A stretch of 64,000 nucleotides of DNA. It comes from Sagittula marina (GTDB lineage: Bacteria > Pseudomonadota > Alphaproteobacteria > Rhodobacterales > Rhodobacteraceae). A model generated the notes under the pieces. The model saw only the letters and a program-made list of their open reading frames with translations. It did no database searches and had not been told where the DNA came from. Position numbers and translations under genes: made by a program. Positions 1 to 7,556 of this stretch are shown in pieces. The DNA lies in contig NZ_JACIEJ010000014.1 in NCBI RefSeq assembly GCF_014196795.1, forward strand, positions 1 through 64,000, in the 5' to 3' direction. Numbering within the stretch: position 1 is the first letter of the stretch; each line of letters begins with the position of its first letter.

Positions 1-94
1 CTTTGAATACATCAATGGGTTCTACAATCCGCGACGCCGCCATTCAGCACTGGGCTGGAAAAGCCCGGGCGCCTTCGAACGAAAGGTGGCTTAA
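1..94 (+). CDS. IS3-family transposase (OrfB), C-terminal fragment cut by the window edge
   Basis: The reading frame starting at base 2 gives about 30 residues ending at a TAA at 92-94. They include YNPRRRHSALGWKSP, the characteristic C-terminal end of the DDE integrase-type OrfB transposase of IS3-family elements. The rest of the element lies upstream of the window, so nothing can be said about whether it is intact. The right end of the element seems to lie about 40 bases downstream, where an IS5-family transposase gene resumes. Family assignment rests on recognising this motif. Confidence 0.8.
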   Translation, partial: FEYINGFYNPRRRHSALGWKSPGAFERKVA

Positions 95-105
95 ATGAGC
101 ACCAG

Positions 106-132
106 GGGCGGCACGAAAGCGCGACAGGTCCA
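106..132 (+). mobile_element. Probable right end of the IS3-family element
   Basis: IS3-family elements usually end in CA. The sequence after the transposase stop ends in GCGACAGGTCCA at 121-132, and coding sequence of a different transposase resumes at base 133. The join between the two reading frames therefore fixes the element boundary to within a few bases. The left inverted repeat is outside the window, so it cannot be compared. Confidence 0.5.
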
Positions 133-490
133 ATTGCGGTCCGTGGCGCTCATGCCGTTATTCCACCGCGCAAGAACGCCAAGCCCTGCAAACCCACGAG
201 CGCCGGGGCCATCGCCAGAAACGAAGCAGTCAATGCATCGCGATACCTGGGCCGTGCCCTGTGGCGACGGTGGAGCGGATACCACCGTCGAAACCGTGTC
301 GAAACCAAACCTCTCGGGACATTTCCTGCGGAAATACCCTGCCGGTCAGTGGATGCATTGTGTGAAGCTGCTGGGGCAGAGCCTCATGGCGAGGGACTTC
401 CACCGGTAAGTCGCGGAAATCCAGATGCGCGTCGCAGTGCTCAACCGCTACACCGCTCTTGGAGTACCTATCACCGAGGCCGCAGGATAA
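133..490 (+). pseudogene. IS5-family transposase, C-terminal remnant (broken)
   Basis: Frame 1 from base 133 reads as the late part of an IS5-family transposase: RGAHAVIPPRKNAKP, then SRYLGRALWRRWSGYHRR and RVETK at 295-309. A stretch of 43 bases (310-352) breaks the frame. The protein then resumes in frame 2 with MHCVKLLGQSLMARDF (from 353), meets a TAA stop at 407-409 where family members have Gln, and continues as VAEIQMRVAVLNRYTALG to a final TAA at 488-490. The N-terminal two thirds are absent, replaced by the IS3-family element. The gene is dead for three independent reasons: 5' truncation, a frame-breaking insertion and a nonsense codon. Confidence 0.85.
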
Positions 491-525
491 GTCCGTCCGA
501 GGATTGGGGAAGTGCGTTCAGGCCT

Positions 526-544
526 CAATTTGCGCAACAAAGCC
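526..544 (+). mobile_element. IS5-family terminal inverted repeat (right end)
   Basis: Read on the minus strand this is GGCTTTGTTGCGCAAATTG, which resembles the IS903/IS5-type end that begins GGCTTTGTTG. It lies 36 bases after the transposase remnant's stop, the expected place for the right end. The matching left end is not in the window. Confidence 0.7.
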
Positions 545-960
545 GCGCGGAGGCCCCAAAAACGGGTGTCCTTCGGTTGGAAACGTGGAAGCAAATCGAT
601 CCTGCAATGGGAATGGTCACGCGAATTGCGCAACTGGTCGCGCGCACCCTCAAACGAGTACTGGCTAAAGAGCACCAGAAGTTGCAGGACGATGCGGAAA
701 ATGTCCGCGGCCTGCGAGAGCAGTGGGAGCCAGAGGGTCTGTTGATGGCATGGATACCCCCTTCAGACGGCATCCATGCCATCGACAAAGCCCAGCAGAC
801 ATGAAATCAATGGGTCTCGAAACGAAAAAATGTTTTGGGAAGTCGGAAAGCTCTTTCCGTTACCCTAAGACAGGAAATCGAATGGTTTCATTCTGCCATT
901 CAGGCGCTTTAGAAAATGCGTGGCGTAATCGCCAAACGAGCCTCTGGCTTTCGAACGGGC
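545..960. other. Non-coding or degraded stretch with an inverted repeat
   Basis: No gene can be supported here. One open frame ending at 804 (plus strand) encodes a basic, possibly coiled-coil peptide with no recognised family and no good start, so it may be the tail of a gene destroyed by the IS insertions. The stretch holds a perfect 12-bp inverted repeat, listed separately. Confidence 0.4.
744..783. repeat. Perfect 12-bp inverted repeat
   Basis: The left arm GATGGCATGGAT (744-755) is matched perfectly by ATCCATGCCATC (772-783) across a 16-base spacer. There is no T-run on either side, so it is not a typical intrinsic terminator. It could be a protein-binding site, a recombination site or part of a lost element. 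Confidence 0.7.
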
Positions 961-984
961 CCGCGCCCCTGTGCCGGGGCGCGG
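961..984 (-). terminator. GC-rich hairpin after the TRAP operon
   Basis: Perfect 9-bp stem (CCGCGCCCC at 961-969 and GGGGCGCGG at 976-984) with a 6-base loop, 15 bases beyond the stop codon of the last TRAP-operon gene. There is no clear U-run on the minus strand, so it may be a stabilising 3' hairpin rather than a classical terminator. Confidence 0.5.
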
Positions 985-999
985 ATTTAGGGCAGGAGC

Positions 1000-1977
1000 T
1001 CAGAGCTCGTTGATTGCTTCGAGCATGCCTTCAGGCCAGGAGTTCGAAAGCGGAGAGTTCAGGTACTGCTCCTGCGCATACGACTGGAAGGCGGCCAGAT
1101 CGGGTTCGTAAACCTTCAGGCCTTCACCCTTGAAGAAGTCGATCAGTTCGGCTTCCTGGGCGAGATACTGTTCATCGGACCAGGCTGTGGCCTTGTCAGC
1201 AGCGGCTTGCATCGCGGTTTGCTGTTCTGGTGTCAGGTCATTCCAGAGCTGCGAGGACACCAGCAGCATCCCGAAGCCCACGTTGTGATTGGTCATCACG
1301 ATCTGGTCGGTGACCTCGTAGAACTTCATTGCTTTGTCGTTGGGCAGGGGATTGTCCTGGCCGTCGACCACGCCGGATTGCAAGGCCGTGTAGAGCTCCG
1401 TGTAGGGGATCGGCACCGGGTTTGCGCCAAGAGCCTTGCCGAGGAACTGCCAGCTTTCTCCACCGGGCATCCGCAGCTTTATGCCGGACATATCCTCGGG
1501 CGTCATGATCTCGGCGTCGCCTTTGAGGTTCACTTGGCGGGTGCCGTAGTAGAAGCTTCCAAGGATCTCGACTTTCAGCTTTTCGCGGGCGATTTCCCTG
1601 AGTTGCTCACCCACTTCGCTGTCGAAGATCGCCTTCAGATGTGCCTGATCGCGCACGACGTAAGCAGCGCCCAGAATGTCGAACTCAGGCGCCTGCTGCG
1701 CCAGATCTGAGGGCGGCAGACCCGCCATGTTGATGTTGCCGCGCTGCAGGCCCACAAGCTCTGTGCCCTGCTTCATCAATGTGGCGCTGAAATAGGGTTG
1801 GAAGTTGAACTCGTCGCCCAGTTCTGCGGCGAAGATGTCGACCATCGCCTTGGACCGTGGAACTTCCGGCGGGTTTACGTCAGAGAAGATCAGGTCGATC
1901 TCTTGCGCGCTGGCCATGGAGCCAAGGGCTGCGACCGCCAGGGCGGCGGTCAGGGTCTTGAAACGTGTATGAAACAT
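1000..1977 (-). CDS. TRAP transporter substrate-binding protein (DctP family), copy 1
   Basis: A 325-residue periplasmic solute receptor that delivers a substrate, usually an organic acid, to a TRAP permease. Residues 1-24 form a signal peptide ending ASA before QEIDLIF. The family landmark KLRMPGGESW contains the conserved Arg (about residue 169) that usually clamps the substrate carboxylate, followed by TALQSGVVDGQDNPLP near 197-212. The start at 1977 follows a GGAGG ribosome site; a longer upstream frame lacks this. It is the last gene of the TRAP operon, beyond the SMP-30 gene, and closely resembles the receptor at 4755-5744. Its exact ligand cannot be deduced. Confidence 0.9.
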   Translation of the reverse strand: MFHTRFKTLTAALAVAALGSMASAQEIDLIFSDVNPPEVPRSKAMVDIFAAELGDEFNFQPYFSATLMKQGTELVGLQRGNINMAGLPPSDLAQQAPEFDILGAAYVVRDQAHLKAIFDSEVGEQLREIAREKLKVEILGSFYYGTRQVNLKGDAEIMTPEDMSGIKLRMPGGESWQFLGKALGANPVPIPYTELYTALQSGVVDGQDNPLPNDKAMKFYEVTDQIVMTNHNVGFGMLLVSSQLWNDLTPEQQTAMQAAADKATAWSDEQYLAQEAELIDFFKGEGLKVYEPDLAAFQSYAQEQYLNSPLSNSWPEGMLEAINEL

Positions 1978-1993
1978 TAAGTCCTCCGGGGTG

Positions 1994-2878
1994 TCAGATT
2001 GAAAATAGGGTTTCGGGCACGCCTTGGCCGGCGCCTTCGATGGCGAACACGCTTCCGGCAAGGGGTTCTGCCGCAAGGCGCTCGGGGCTCAGGAACTTGA
2101 AGGCCGAGGTCACGAAAAGGGTCTTCATGTCCTGCCCGCCGAAGCACAGGCAGGTCGGGTTCGTGACAGGCAGGGAGATCTCTCGGTCGATACGACCGTC
2201 TGGTGCGTAGCGAACGACTTTGCCACCGGCGAAAAAGGCCTGCCATAGACAACCGTCAGCATCGACACAGGCACCGTCCGGGCGGTCTCCGCTGGCGGAG
2301 TAGTCGGCAAAGATCTCCTGACCCGTGATGGCGTTTTTGTCCGCGCTGAGCGACAGGCGGTAGGTGACATGCCGGCGGGTGTCGGTGAAGTACATGTGCC
2401 GCCCGTCCGGGTCGAAAGCGATCCCGTTGGAGACCACTACGTCGTCGAGCATCCGCGTCATCACCCCGTCCGCGGTCACCAGGTAAAGCGCGCCCAAGCC
2501 GGCCTTTAGGCCATTGTCCATTGTCCCGATCCAGAGCCGCCCTTGCGGATCGACACGGCCGTCATTCAGGCGCGTGGCGGGCATGGCTTCATCCGGTGTC
2601 GTGGAGAAAGGCGTTGTGCGTCCGTTTTCAGGATCAAGGCGCACCAGTTCGAGGTCACGGGCGATCAGGACATCGCCGGACCGGGTGAGCGCTTGACTGC
2701 CAAGGTAGGTCCCCGGTTGCTTGAGCGCGCTGGTTGCCCCGGTCTGCGGATCAAGCGTCCAGTACGTGGGCTGCTCGATGTCGATCCAGGTCAGGCAATT
2801 GCGCTTTGTATCCCACAACGGGGTTTCCCCCAGCTGGGCCGCGACCCTCTGCACGCATTCGATGGTTGGTTTGCGCAT
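1994..2878 (-). CDS. SMP-30/gluconolactonase/LRE family protein
   Basis: A 294-residue six-bladed beta-propeller lactonase of the SMP-30 family, which opens sugar-acid lactones using one divalent metal. The expected metal and active-site residues are present: Glu18 in GETPLWD, Asn105 in RLNDGRVD, Asn151 in VSNGIAFDPDG and Asp201 in RPDGACVD. There is no signal peptide, so it should be cytoplasmic. The start at 2878 lies four bases after the dctM stop, with AAAGGG inside the end of dctM as ribosome site. Its place between permease and receptor genes suggests the imported compound passes through a lactone, for example a sugar acid or cyclitol-derived acid. Confidence 0.85.
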   Translation of the reverse strand: MRKPTIECVQRVAAQLGETPLWDTKRNCLTWIDIEQPTYWTLDPQTGATSALKQPGTYLGSQALTRSGDVLIARDLELVRLDPENGRTTPFSTTPDEAMPATRLNDGRVDPQGRLWIGTMDNGLKAGLGALYLVTADGVMTRMLDDVVVSNGIAFDPDGRHMYFTDTRRHVTYRLSLSADKNAITGQEIFADYSASGDRPDGACVDADGCLWQAFFAGGKVVRYAPDGRIDREISLPVTNPTCLCFGGQDMKTLFVTSAFKFLSPERLAAEPLAGSVFAIEGAGQGVPETLFSI

Positions 2879-2882
2879 CAGA

Positions 2883-4178
2883 TTACCCTTTGTAGCCAAG
2901 AAGACGCGGGAGCCAGAGAACAAAGTCCGGCACGAAGGTGATGATCATCAGGGCAGTGAACAGCGCCAGCAGGAAGGGCAGCAGGTCGCGTATGATCTTG
3001 CCCAGTGGGGCCTTGGTTATAGAGGACACGATAAACAGCAACAGGCCGTAGGGCGGCGTGATGAGACCCAGCATGGCGTTGACCACGCAGATCACCCCGA
3101 AGTGCACCAAGTCGATGCCAAGTGATTGCGCCGTTGGAATGAAGATCGGCACGATGATCAGCAGGATGGCACCGGATTCAAGGATGCAGCCAAGCACCAG
3201 GAAAAGGGCGTTGATCGCCAACAGGAAGCCAACCTGTGACAGTTCGTACTGGCCCAGAAAGGCCGCGAGGCTGTCCGGGACGTTCTCCCGCGTGACCACG
3301 TACTGGAAGGTCAGGGCGCCGGCAATCAGGATACCGACGGTCGCGGTGGAGCGCGCCGAAGCCAGCAGAGTCTGGTAGAACTGCCCGGCCGAGACGGAGC
3401 GGTAGAAAATCACGGAGATTGACAACGCGTAGAAAGCGGCGACGGCAGCAGCTTCTGTTGGCGTCATGACACCGCCGTAGATCCCACCCAGCAGGATCAC
3501 CGGCAGCAGCAATGCCGGGATAGCGCGGAAGGTGACGCCGGGCATCTCCCGCAGCGGAATGGCCTCGTCGGTTTCAAAGCCGCGCCGGTGCGCAATGACC
3601 AGGTTCATGATCATCAAGACAGCACCCATGAGCAGACCGGGCGCCATGCCCGCCGCAAAGAGAAACCCGACTGATTGGTCGGAGACCAAGGCATAAAGGA
3701 CCATCGGGATCGACGGTGGGATGATCGGCCCGATGGTGGCCGATGCGGCGGTGATCGCCGCAGCGTACGAGGCCGTATACTTGCCGTCTTTGGTCATCAT
3801 GTTGATGATGATCTTCCCCATGCCCACGGCGTCTGCGACGGCAGATCCCGACATGCCGGAGAAGATGAGCGAGGAGACCACGTTCACGTGCCCCAGACCG
3901 CCCTTGAACCGGCCGACGAGTGCTTGGCTGAAACGCAGGAGGCGGTCCGCGAGCGAGCCGATATTCATGATGTCGGCGGCCAGGATGAAGAGTGGGATCG
4001 CCAGCAACGTGTAGCTGTTGAAAAGCCCCTGCAACAATGTCTCCGAGGCGATGGACGGGTCGAAGCCCTTCATGATCAAGTAGATGGACGATCCGCAGAT
4101 CATGGCGAGGCCCATCGAGAGCCCGCCGAAGGCGAGGAAGGCGATCAGCAAGATCGCGACGGTAAATGGATCAGTCAT
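2883..4178 (-). CDS. dctM: TRAP transporter large permease (DctM)
   Basis: A 431-residue integral membrane protein with about a dozen hydrophobic segments. It is the transport channel of a tripartite ATP-independent periplasmic (TRAP) system driven by an ion gradient. Typical DctM stretches are visible: MSGSAVADAVGMGKI, IGPIIPPSIPMVLYA and MTPTEAAAVAAFYAL, and near the C terminus NAMLGLITPPYGLLLF. The start at 4178 (MTDPFTVAI) overlaps the end of dctQ by eight bases, showing tight co-translation. It works with the DctQ subunit and with one or both receptors of this operon. Confidence 0.95.
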   Translation of the reverse strand: MTDPFTVAILLIAFLAFGGLSMGLAMICGSSIYLIMKGFDPSIASETLLQGLFNSYTLLAIPLFILAADIMNIGSLADRLLRFSQALVGRFKGGLGHVNVVSSLIFSGMSGSAVADAVGMGKIIINMMTKDGKYTASYAAAITAASATIGPIIPPSIPMVLYALVSDQSVGFLFAAGMAPGLLMGAVLMIMNLVIAHRRGFETDEAIPLREMPGVTFRAIPALLLPVILLGGIYGGVMTPTEAAAVAAFYALSISVIFYRSVSAGQFYQTLLASARSTATVGILIAGALTFQYVVTRENVPDSLAAFLGQYELSQVGFLLAINALFLVLGCILESGAILLIIVPIFIPTAQSLGIDLVHFGVICVVNAMLGLITPPYGLLLFIVSSITKAPLGKIIRDLLPFLLALFTALMIITFVPDFVLWLPRLLGYKG

Positions 4179-4692
4179 AGTCGTGAGTGCCTGCGGATTT
4201 GGAGGTGTCGAAGGCCGGTCCGGCACCCGTGATCCCGCGCCAGACGGTGATACCGCAGCGCAGGATGACGGATAGGGCGAAGGCGATGTAAATCGCGAAG
4301 ACGTAGTCGAAACGGATCTTCATGTAGGCGGTCTTTTCGATCGCCATGAAAGCGATGTAGTCCCACACATACGGCAGCGTCCAGATGAAGATACCGGCAC
4401 AAATCGTTCCAGTGAGCACGTCCAATGCGCGGCGAGCGTTACGCGGCAGGGCCGCATAAATGATGTCCAGCCGGATCACGTCTGCTTCCCGCACCACGAA
4501 GGCGTAGCCGAACAGGATGCCCCAGAGCCAGGCGATAGACACGAATTCCACCGTCCAGCCCAGCGGCAGATTCAGCAGGTAGCGGAAGACAATCTGGATC
4601 AGGAAGCTCACGAAGAGCGCCCCCAGGATCAGTGCCAGAAAGTTCTCGGCGCGTTTGCCGAGCCAGTCAAAAATGGTGCGCAGGCGGTTCAT
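4171..4692 (-). CDS. dctQ: TRAP transporter small permease (DctQ)
   Basis: A 173-residue membrane protein with four predicted transmembrane segments, the small subunit of the TRAP permease. The family pattern of an aromatic-rich second segment (GWTVEFVSIAWLWGILFGYAF) followed by READVIRLDI is present. The start at 4692 is preceded by AGGAGA. It overlaps dctM at its 3' end. It contributes to the membrane complex with DctM and probably docks the periplasmic receptor. Confidence 0.92.
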   Translation of the reverse strand: MNRLRTIFDWLGKRAENFLALILGALFVSFLIQIVFRYLLNLPLGWTVEFVSIAWLWGILFGYAFVVREADVIRLDIIYAALPRNARRALDVLTGTICAGIFIWTLPYVWDYIAFMAIEKTAYMKIRFDYVFAIYIAFALSVILRCGITVWRGITGAGPAFDTSKSAGTHDYD

Positions 4693-4754
4693 TCAGCCCT
4701 CGTCTCCTGTTGGGCCGGGTCCGGTGCAGTGGCTCCAGACCCGGCGCGGCCTTT

Positions 4755-5744
4755 TTACAGGCCGTTGATCTTGTCCAGAACCCCTTCGGGCCAGTCTGCC
4801 GAGAACCTGGAATTCTCAAAGACGTCCAGCACATGGGTGCGGAAGGCTTCCTTGTCCGGCTCATATACGTCGAGTCCCTCTCCCTCGAAGAAGGCGATCA
4901 GCTCGCTCTCTTGCTGGATCGTGTCCTCGTCCATCGCGTCCTGGAACTCGCGAGCACACTCTTCGACCTTGCCTTGCTGGTCCGGCGTCATGCTGTCCCA
5001 CTTGCTTCGGGACATTGAGAAAACGTTGTTCGAGATCAGGTGGCCGGTCAGAATGATTTGGTCCGTCACCTCATAGAACTTCATCTGCTTGTCGGCGGGC
5101 AGCGGATTGTCCTGTCCATCCACGGCACCTGTCTGAAGCGCGGTATACACTTCGGTGAAGGCCATCGGCGTGGGGCTCGCGCCAAGCGCTTCGCCAACGA
5201 ACTGCCAGCCTTCGCCGCCGGGCATCCGCAGTTTCACACCCTCAAGATCCGCAGGTGTCATCACCTTCTTGTCGCCGCGTATGTTGACGTGCCGAGTGCC
5301 GATATAGGGGAACGCAAGGATCTTGAGTTGCGTGGCCTCTTCCATATCTGCGATCAGCTCGTCCATCACGCCGGAGTCATAGGTTTTGCGCATGTGGTCG
5401 TAGTCGCGCCACAGGTAGGCCGTTCCCAGAATGGACGCCTCCGGCACCTGATTGTAGAAGTCAAAGATGGCCAACGCCGCCATGTCCAGATTGCCGCGCT
5501 GCATCGCCGTCAGTTCTGTGCCCTGCTTAAAGAGGGTGGCGCCGAAATAGGGCTTGAAGGCAAAGCCATCGCCCAGGCATCCGGAAAAGTGCTCTTTCAG
5601 GATTGAACTGCGGCGATCCGTTTCCTGAACAGTGTCGGAGTAGATCAGTTCGACCGTGTCCTGCGCCATCGCGGATCCTGCTCCGAGGCTGGCAACCAGC
5701 GCCAGCGCCGAAGCCTGCGCGGCGACCCTTTTTAATGTCTTCAT
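4755..5744 (-). CDS. TRAP transporter substrate-binding protein (DctP family), copy 2
   Basis: A 329-residue periplasmic receptor with a signal peptide (MKTLKRVAAQ to SAMA, then QDTVELIYSD). The conserved Arg motif KLRMPGGEGWQF and the TALQTGAVDGQDNPLP segment match those of copy 1, and the two proteins are clearly paralogous. The start at 5744 is chosen because GGAGG lies just upstream and a signal peptide begins there. This is the receptor placed directly before dctQM, so it is likely the main partner. Two internal Cys residues (in HFSGCLGDG and VEECAREF) are absent from copy 1 and might form a disulfide. Confidence 0.92.
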   Translation of the reverse strand: MKTLKRVAAQASALALVASLGAGSAMAQDTVELIYSDTVQETDRRSSILKEHFSGCLGDGFAFKPYFGATLFKQGTELTAMQRGNLDMAALAIFDFYNQVPEASILGTAYLWRDYDHMRKTYDSGVMDELIADMEEATQLKILAFPYIGTRHVNIRGDKKVMTPADLEGVKLRMPGGEGWQFVGEALGASPTPMAFTEVYTALQTGAVDGQDNPLPADKQMKFYEVTDQIILTGHLISNNVFSMSRSKWDSMTPDQQGKVEECAREFQDAMDEDTIQQESELIAFFEGEGLDVYEPDKEAFRTHVLDVFENSRFSADWPEGVLDKINGL

Positions 5745-5788
5745 GTCTTTTTTCTCCTCCCTGAGAAAACATGAGGCGTCCTCCCGCC

Positions 5789-6655
5789 TCAGTCGAAAGC
5801 GTCGAATGCCTCCCGCATCCGACCTATTTCGGGCTTGTGACCCGAAAACAGCTCGAAGGCTCTGATGGCCTGATAAAGCGCCATGCCGGAACCCGGCAAA
5901 ACTGCGCAGCCGAGCGCGCGCGCAGTCGCGAGCAACTCGGTCTCCAATGGAAAGTAGACGATATCCGCGACCCATAGATCATGGCGCAGAGCCTTTGCGG
6001 GAAGCGGAAGGCCCGGCAGCTTGCGCATCCCCACGGGTGACGCATTGACCACGCCATGAGCACGCGCCGTGCCGTCGAAGACATCCGTGACAACGCTGGC
6101 CCGGCCGGAGCCGTAGTGATCGTTCAGACGGTCGACAAGATCATTCGCCACGCCAGCATTCACGTCGCGCACCGCCAAGTGCCCGGCGCCACCATCCAGC
6201 AGCGCGTGTGCGACAGCGCCACCGGCCCCGCCGGCGCCAAGCAGGAGAACGCGGTCCATGCACGCATCAGGCAGGCCCCGCCGCATGCTTTCCGCAAAGC
6301 CCCAGTGATCTGTGTTGTGGCCGAAGCGTTTTCCATCCCGGAAAAGGATGGTGTTGACCGCGCCGACCTTTCGCGCGGCCTCCGATATCTGATCAAGATA
6401 CGGGATCACGGCGCGCTTGTAAGGATAGGTCACGTTGATGCCGTTGAAGCCCTCGGCTTCGAGCAGGGACAGGATCTCGCCCACATCCTCGGGTAGGGTG
6501 CGCGCGCGCGGATCGATAAGGCTATAGCTGTAGGGGAGCCCCATTGCCTGAGCAGCGGCCAAGTGCATGCTTGGCGTTCGCGACGCGGAAATGCCGTCGC
6601 CCAAAAGCCCGATCTGACAGCCTGCGGTCGCGGAATGATCAATGGTTTCAGTCAT
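5789..6655 (-). CDS. Shikimate/quinate dehydrogenase family protein (AroE-like)
   Basis: About 288 residues. The protein interconverts 3-dehydroshikimate and shikimate, or a related cyclitol acid, with NAD(P). Family residues are present: the substrate-binding Ser pair in SASRTPS (near 23-28), the catalytic Lys80 in NVTYPYK, Asn101 in GAVNT, Asp116 in GHNTDHWG and the nucleotide loop GAGGAGGA (140-147). It heads the TRAP/lactonase operon and not a biosynthetic locus, so a catabolic role on quinate, shikimate or a similar imported acid is likely. The start is uncertain: ATG at 6655, ATG at 6676 and GTG at 6700 are all in frame and none has a strong ribosome site. Confidence 0.82.
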   Translation of the reverse strand: MTETIDHSATAGCQIGLLGDGISASRTPSMHLAAAQAMGLPYSYSLIDPRARTLPEDVGEILSLLEAEGFNGINVTYPYKRAVIPYLDQISEAARKVGAVNTILFRDGKRFGHNTDHWGFAESMRRGLPDACMDRVLLLGAGGAGGAVAHALLDGGAGHLAVRDVNAGVANDLVDRLNDHYGSGRASVVTDVFDGTARAHGVVNASPVGMRKLPGLPLPAKALRHDLWVADIVYFPLETELLATARALGCAVLPGSGMALYQAIRAFELFSGHKPEIGRMREAFDAFD

Positions 6656-6858
6656 TTGTGTCGCTATATCCAACATCTTTCCCAATGACCTTCTGGCCAC
6701 TTGACGCGATATTGTTCTAAATGGTTAATTGAGTCAACGTTTTGTTCGTGCTGGTTAAATGTGGAGGCGTTGGTGCCCAATCACGGGCTTGGACACGCTG
6801 CGGCACGGATCAATTTCGATTGGTATGCGTGACCGGCGGTGGTGGAGGGATGTCAAGC

Positions 6859-7543
6859 ATGGCCAGGGAGGAAGTGGACAATCCGCAACGCGGCGGCTGG
6901 ACGCAAAACCCCGAAGCGGTGCGCGAGAACATAGTGCAGACGGCCCGCGAGATCTTTGCCCGTCACGGTCTTTCCGGCGCACGCGTGGAAGAGATCACGG
7001 CGCATACGCGCACCTCGAAGCGCATGCACTATTACTACTTTCACGAAAACGGCCTCTATCACGGTTCTGGAGGATGCCTATTTCCGTATGCCGAAGGGAG
7101 AAGCCGCGTTGGATCTCGGCGCTCTCCATCCGGTATCGGCGCTCCGGCAGCTGGCGGAATTTGCCTCCGAGCATCATCGTCGCTCACTGGGCTTTGTACG
7201 ACTGGTGATGATCGAGAGCATTCACGACGGCGCACACATGGCCTCTGGGGCCGTCATGTCGTGGCAGGACAGTTCCGTCATCGTGCTTTTGGAGGATATC
7301 TGCCGCCGCGGCGTCGAAGCAGGCGGTTTCCGTCGCGGCCTGACGACGCTGGAGCTGCAATGGCACATCTCGGCCGTTTCAATTTTCAATGTCTCCAATC
7401 GCGCGACATTCTCGCGTGTTTTCGGGGGCGACCTTTTTACGGAACACGGGTCAGCAAAGGCTGCGCCGTCATGTGGGGGACATGATCCTTGGCCTTGTCA
7501 TGAGGCCGGGACTGTCCGCCGAAACTGCTCTGCCAAGAGCTAA
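6859..7543 (+). pseudogene. TetR-family regulator broken by two frameshifts
   Basis: An N-terminal TetR helix-turn-helix is clear (VRENIVQTAREIFARHGLSG to TSKRMHYYYFHENGLY). At about 7058 the frame changes by one extra base, and the ligand-binding part continues in the next frame as TVLEDAYFRMPKGEAALDLG to FGGDLFTEHG. At about 7448, in a run of three G, a second extra base moves the homology into the third frame as QQRLRRHVGDMILGLVMR. In that last frame there is no stop before the hydrolase gene. The start at 6859 has GGAGGG upstream. It is divergent from the TRAP operon and was presumably its repressor. Real decay and sequencing error both fit. Confidence 0.8.
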
Positions 7544-7556
7544 GGAGGAGACCAGA

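Noticed and set aside
349-804. Open frame from the IS5 remnant into flanking DNA
   Set aside because: Its first half is the transposase remnant read in the wrong frame. The second half is not recognised and lacks a start, so no gene is claimed.
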